A DNA stretch of 64,000 bases from Gilvimarinus polysaccharolyticus (lineage in GTDB: Bacteria; Pseudomonadota; Gammaproteobacteria; Pseudomonadales; Cellvibrionaceae). Where the stretch lies: positions 238,307-302,306 of the forward strand of contig NZ_LFIJ01000001.1 in assembly GCF_001187555.1 (NCBI RefSeq), given 5' to 3'. The position numbers and the translations under genes are program-made. Below the pieces are notes generated by a model that saw only the letters and a program-made list of their open reading frames with translations, was not told the DNA's origin and did no database searches. Below, one piece after another: positions 63,775 to 64,000 of this stretch (positions are counted from its first letter, which is position 1; each line of letters begins with the position of its first letter).

Positions 63775-64000
63775 ATGAACAGAACAAAATTGACTATTTT
63801 TCTTAGGCAGCCAGTGCGTGTGGTTGCTGCAATCGCAACGATAGTGCTAACGCTTGGAAGTGTCCACTCTGTACACGCTATAAATCTAGCGCAATCGCCG
63901 TTATTTTTGGCGCGTCCGGTTGCCCCTATTGTTATGCTGAATATGTCCAACGATCATCAGCTGTACTTTAAGGCTTATGATGATTATTCGGATTTAGACT
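63775..64000 (+). CDS. pilY1: PilY1-like pilus tip/adhesin protein (partial, runs off the right edge)
   Basis: The first 75 codons are present. A long signal peptide ends near VHSVHA. Then comes the PilY1 N-terminal pattern LAQSPLFLARPVAPIVMLNMSNDHQLYFKAYDDYSDLD. This is the variant with S-N-D-H in place of the D-x-S-x-S MIDAS run. GGAG lies 7 nt before the ATG. The beta-propeller and any von Willebrand region lie outside the window. Confidence 0.85.
   Translation, partial: MNRTKLTIFLRQPVRVVAAIATIVLTLGSVHSVHAINLAQSPLFLARPVAPIVMLNMSNDHQLYFKAYDDYSDLD

Overview
The window reads as chromosomal DNA of a marine-type gammaproteobacterium. The best guess is Cellvibrionales (Cellvibrio, Saccharophagus, Teredinibacter or Simiduia-like). 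Several housekeeping blocks keep the gene order seen in Pseudomonas and relatives: rpsU-yqeY-dnaG-rpoD beside tsaD-folB-folK; proA-nadD-rsfS-rlmH-mrdA-rodA-mltB-rlpA-dacA-ybeD-lipB-lipA; murJ-ribF-ileS-lspA-fkpB-ispH followed by type IV pilus minor pilins. A large TonB-dependent receptor next to a CE2-type carbohydrate esterase also fits a polysaccharide degrader. The taxonomic call is inference; there is no rRNA in the window.

Layout. 1-1.7 kb: the edge of an Ebo/EDB-type metabolite-traffic cluster (EboA and a TatD-like EboB) on the minus strand. 1.9-7.2 kb: DjlA, then an envelope/stress group (ferritin-like protein, BON-domain protein, AI-2E-type transporter, UPF0391/DUF1328 small membrane protein, DUF883 and YqjE/YqjK-like proteins). 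7.4-13 kb: a compact phosphorelay with a sigma-54 activator, an orphan histidine-kinase dimerisation domain, a CHASE3 kinase, a lone receiver and a REC-kinase-REC-REC hybrid. 13-21.5 kb: small lipoprotein, MscS channel, an alpha/beta hydrolase with a beta-helix-like tail, TonB-dependent receptor and CE2 esterase. 21.5-21.7 kb: a CAT-anticodon tRNA and a decayed tandem copy, each followed by the same terminator. 21.9-28.9 kb: macromolecular synthesis operon, divergent tsaD-folB-folK. 29-37.8 kb: CorA, FolM-like reductase, Cca, an EamA transporter, a TorF-type porin, a galE interrupted by an in-frame amber codon, and PhoPQ-like regulators with a PepSY protein. 38-49.7 kb: cell-wall elongation and lipoate genes. 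49.7-53 kb: GDPD, small MscS, aminotransferase, and SOS-controlled yebG. 53-60.5 kb: murJ to ispH. 60.5-64 kb: minor pilins, running into pilY1 at the window edge.

How the genes may work together. Five intergenic sites resembling sigma-54 (-24/-12) promoters precede the BON protein, the AI-2E transporter, the DUF1328 gene, the small lipoprotein and the TorF porin. All lie near, or share a module type with, the sigma-54 activator at 7447. This suggests an envelope or surface-state regulon driven by the phosphorelay, which is inference. yebG has a full consensus LexA box overlapping a near-consensus promoter. Terminators and promoters are listed where the sequence supports them. No insertion sequence, prophage, CRISPR array or origin was recognised.
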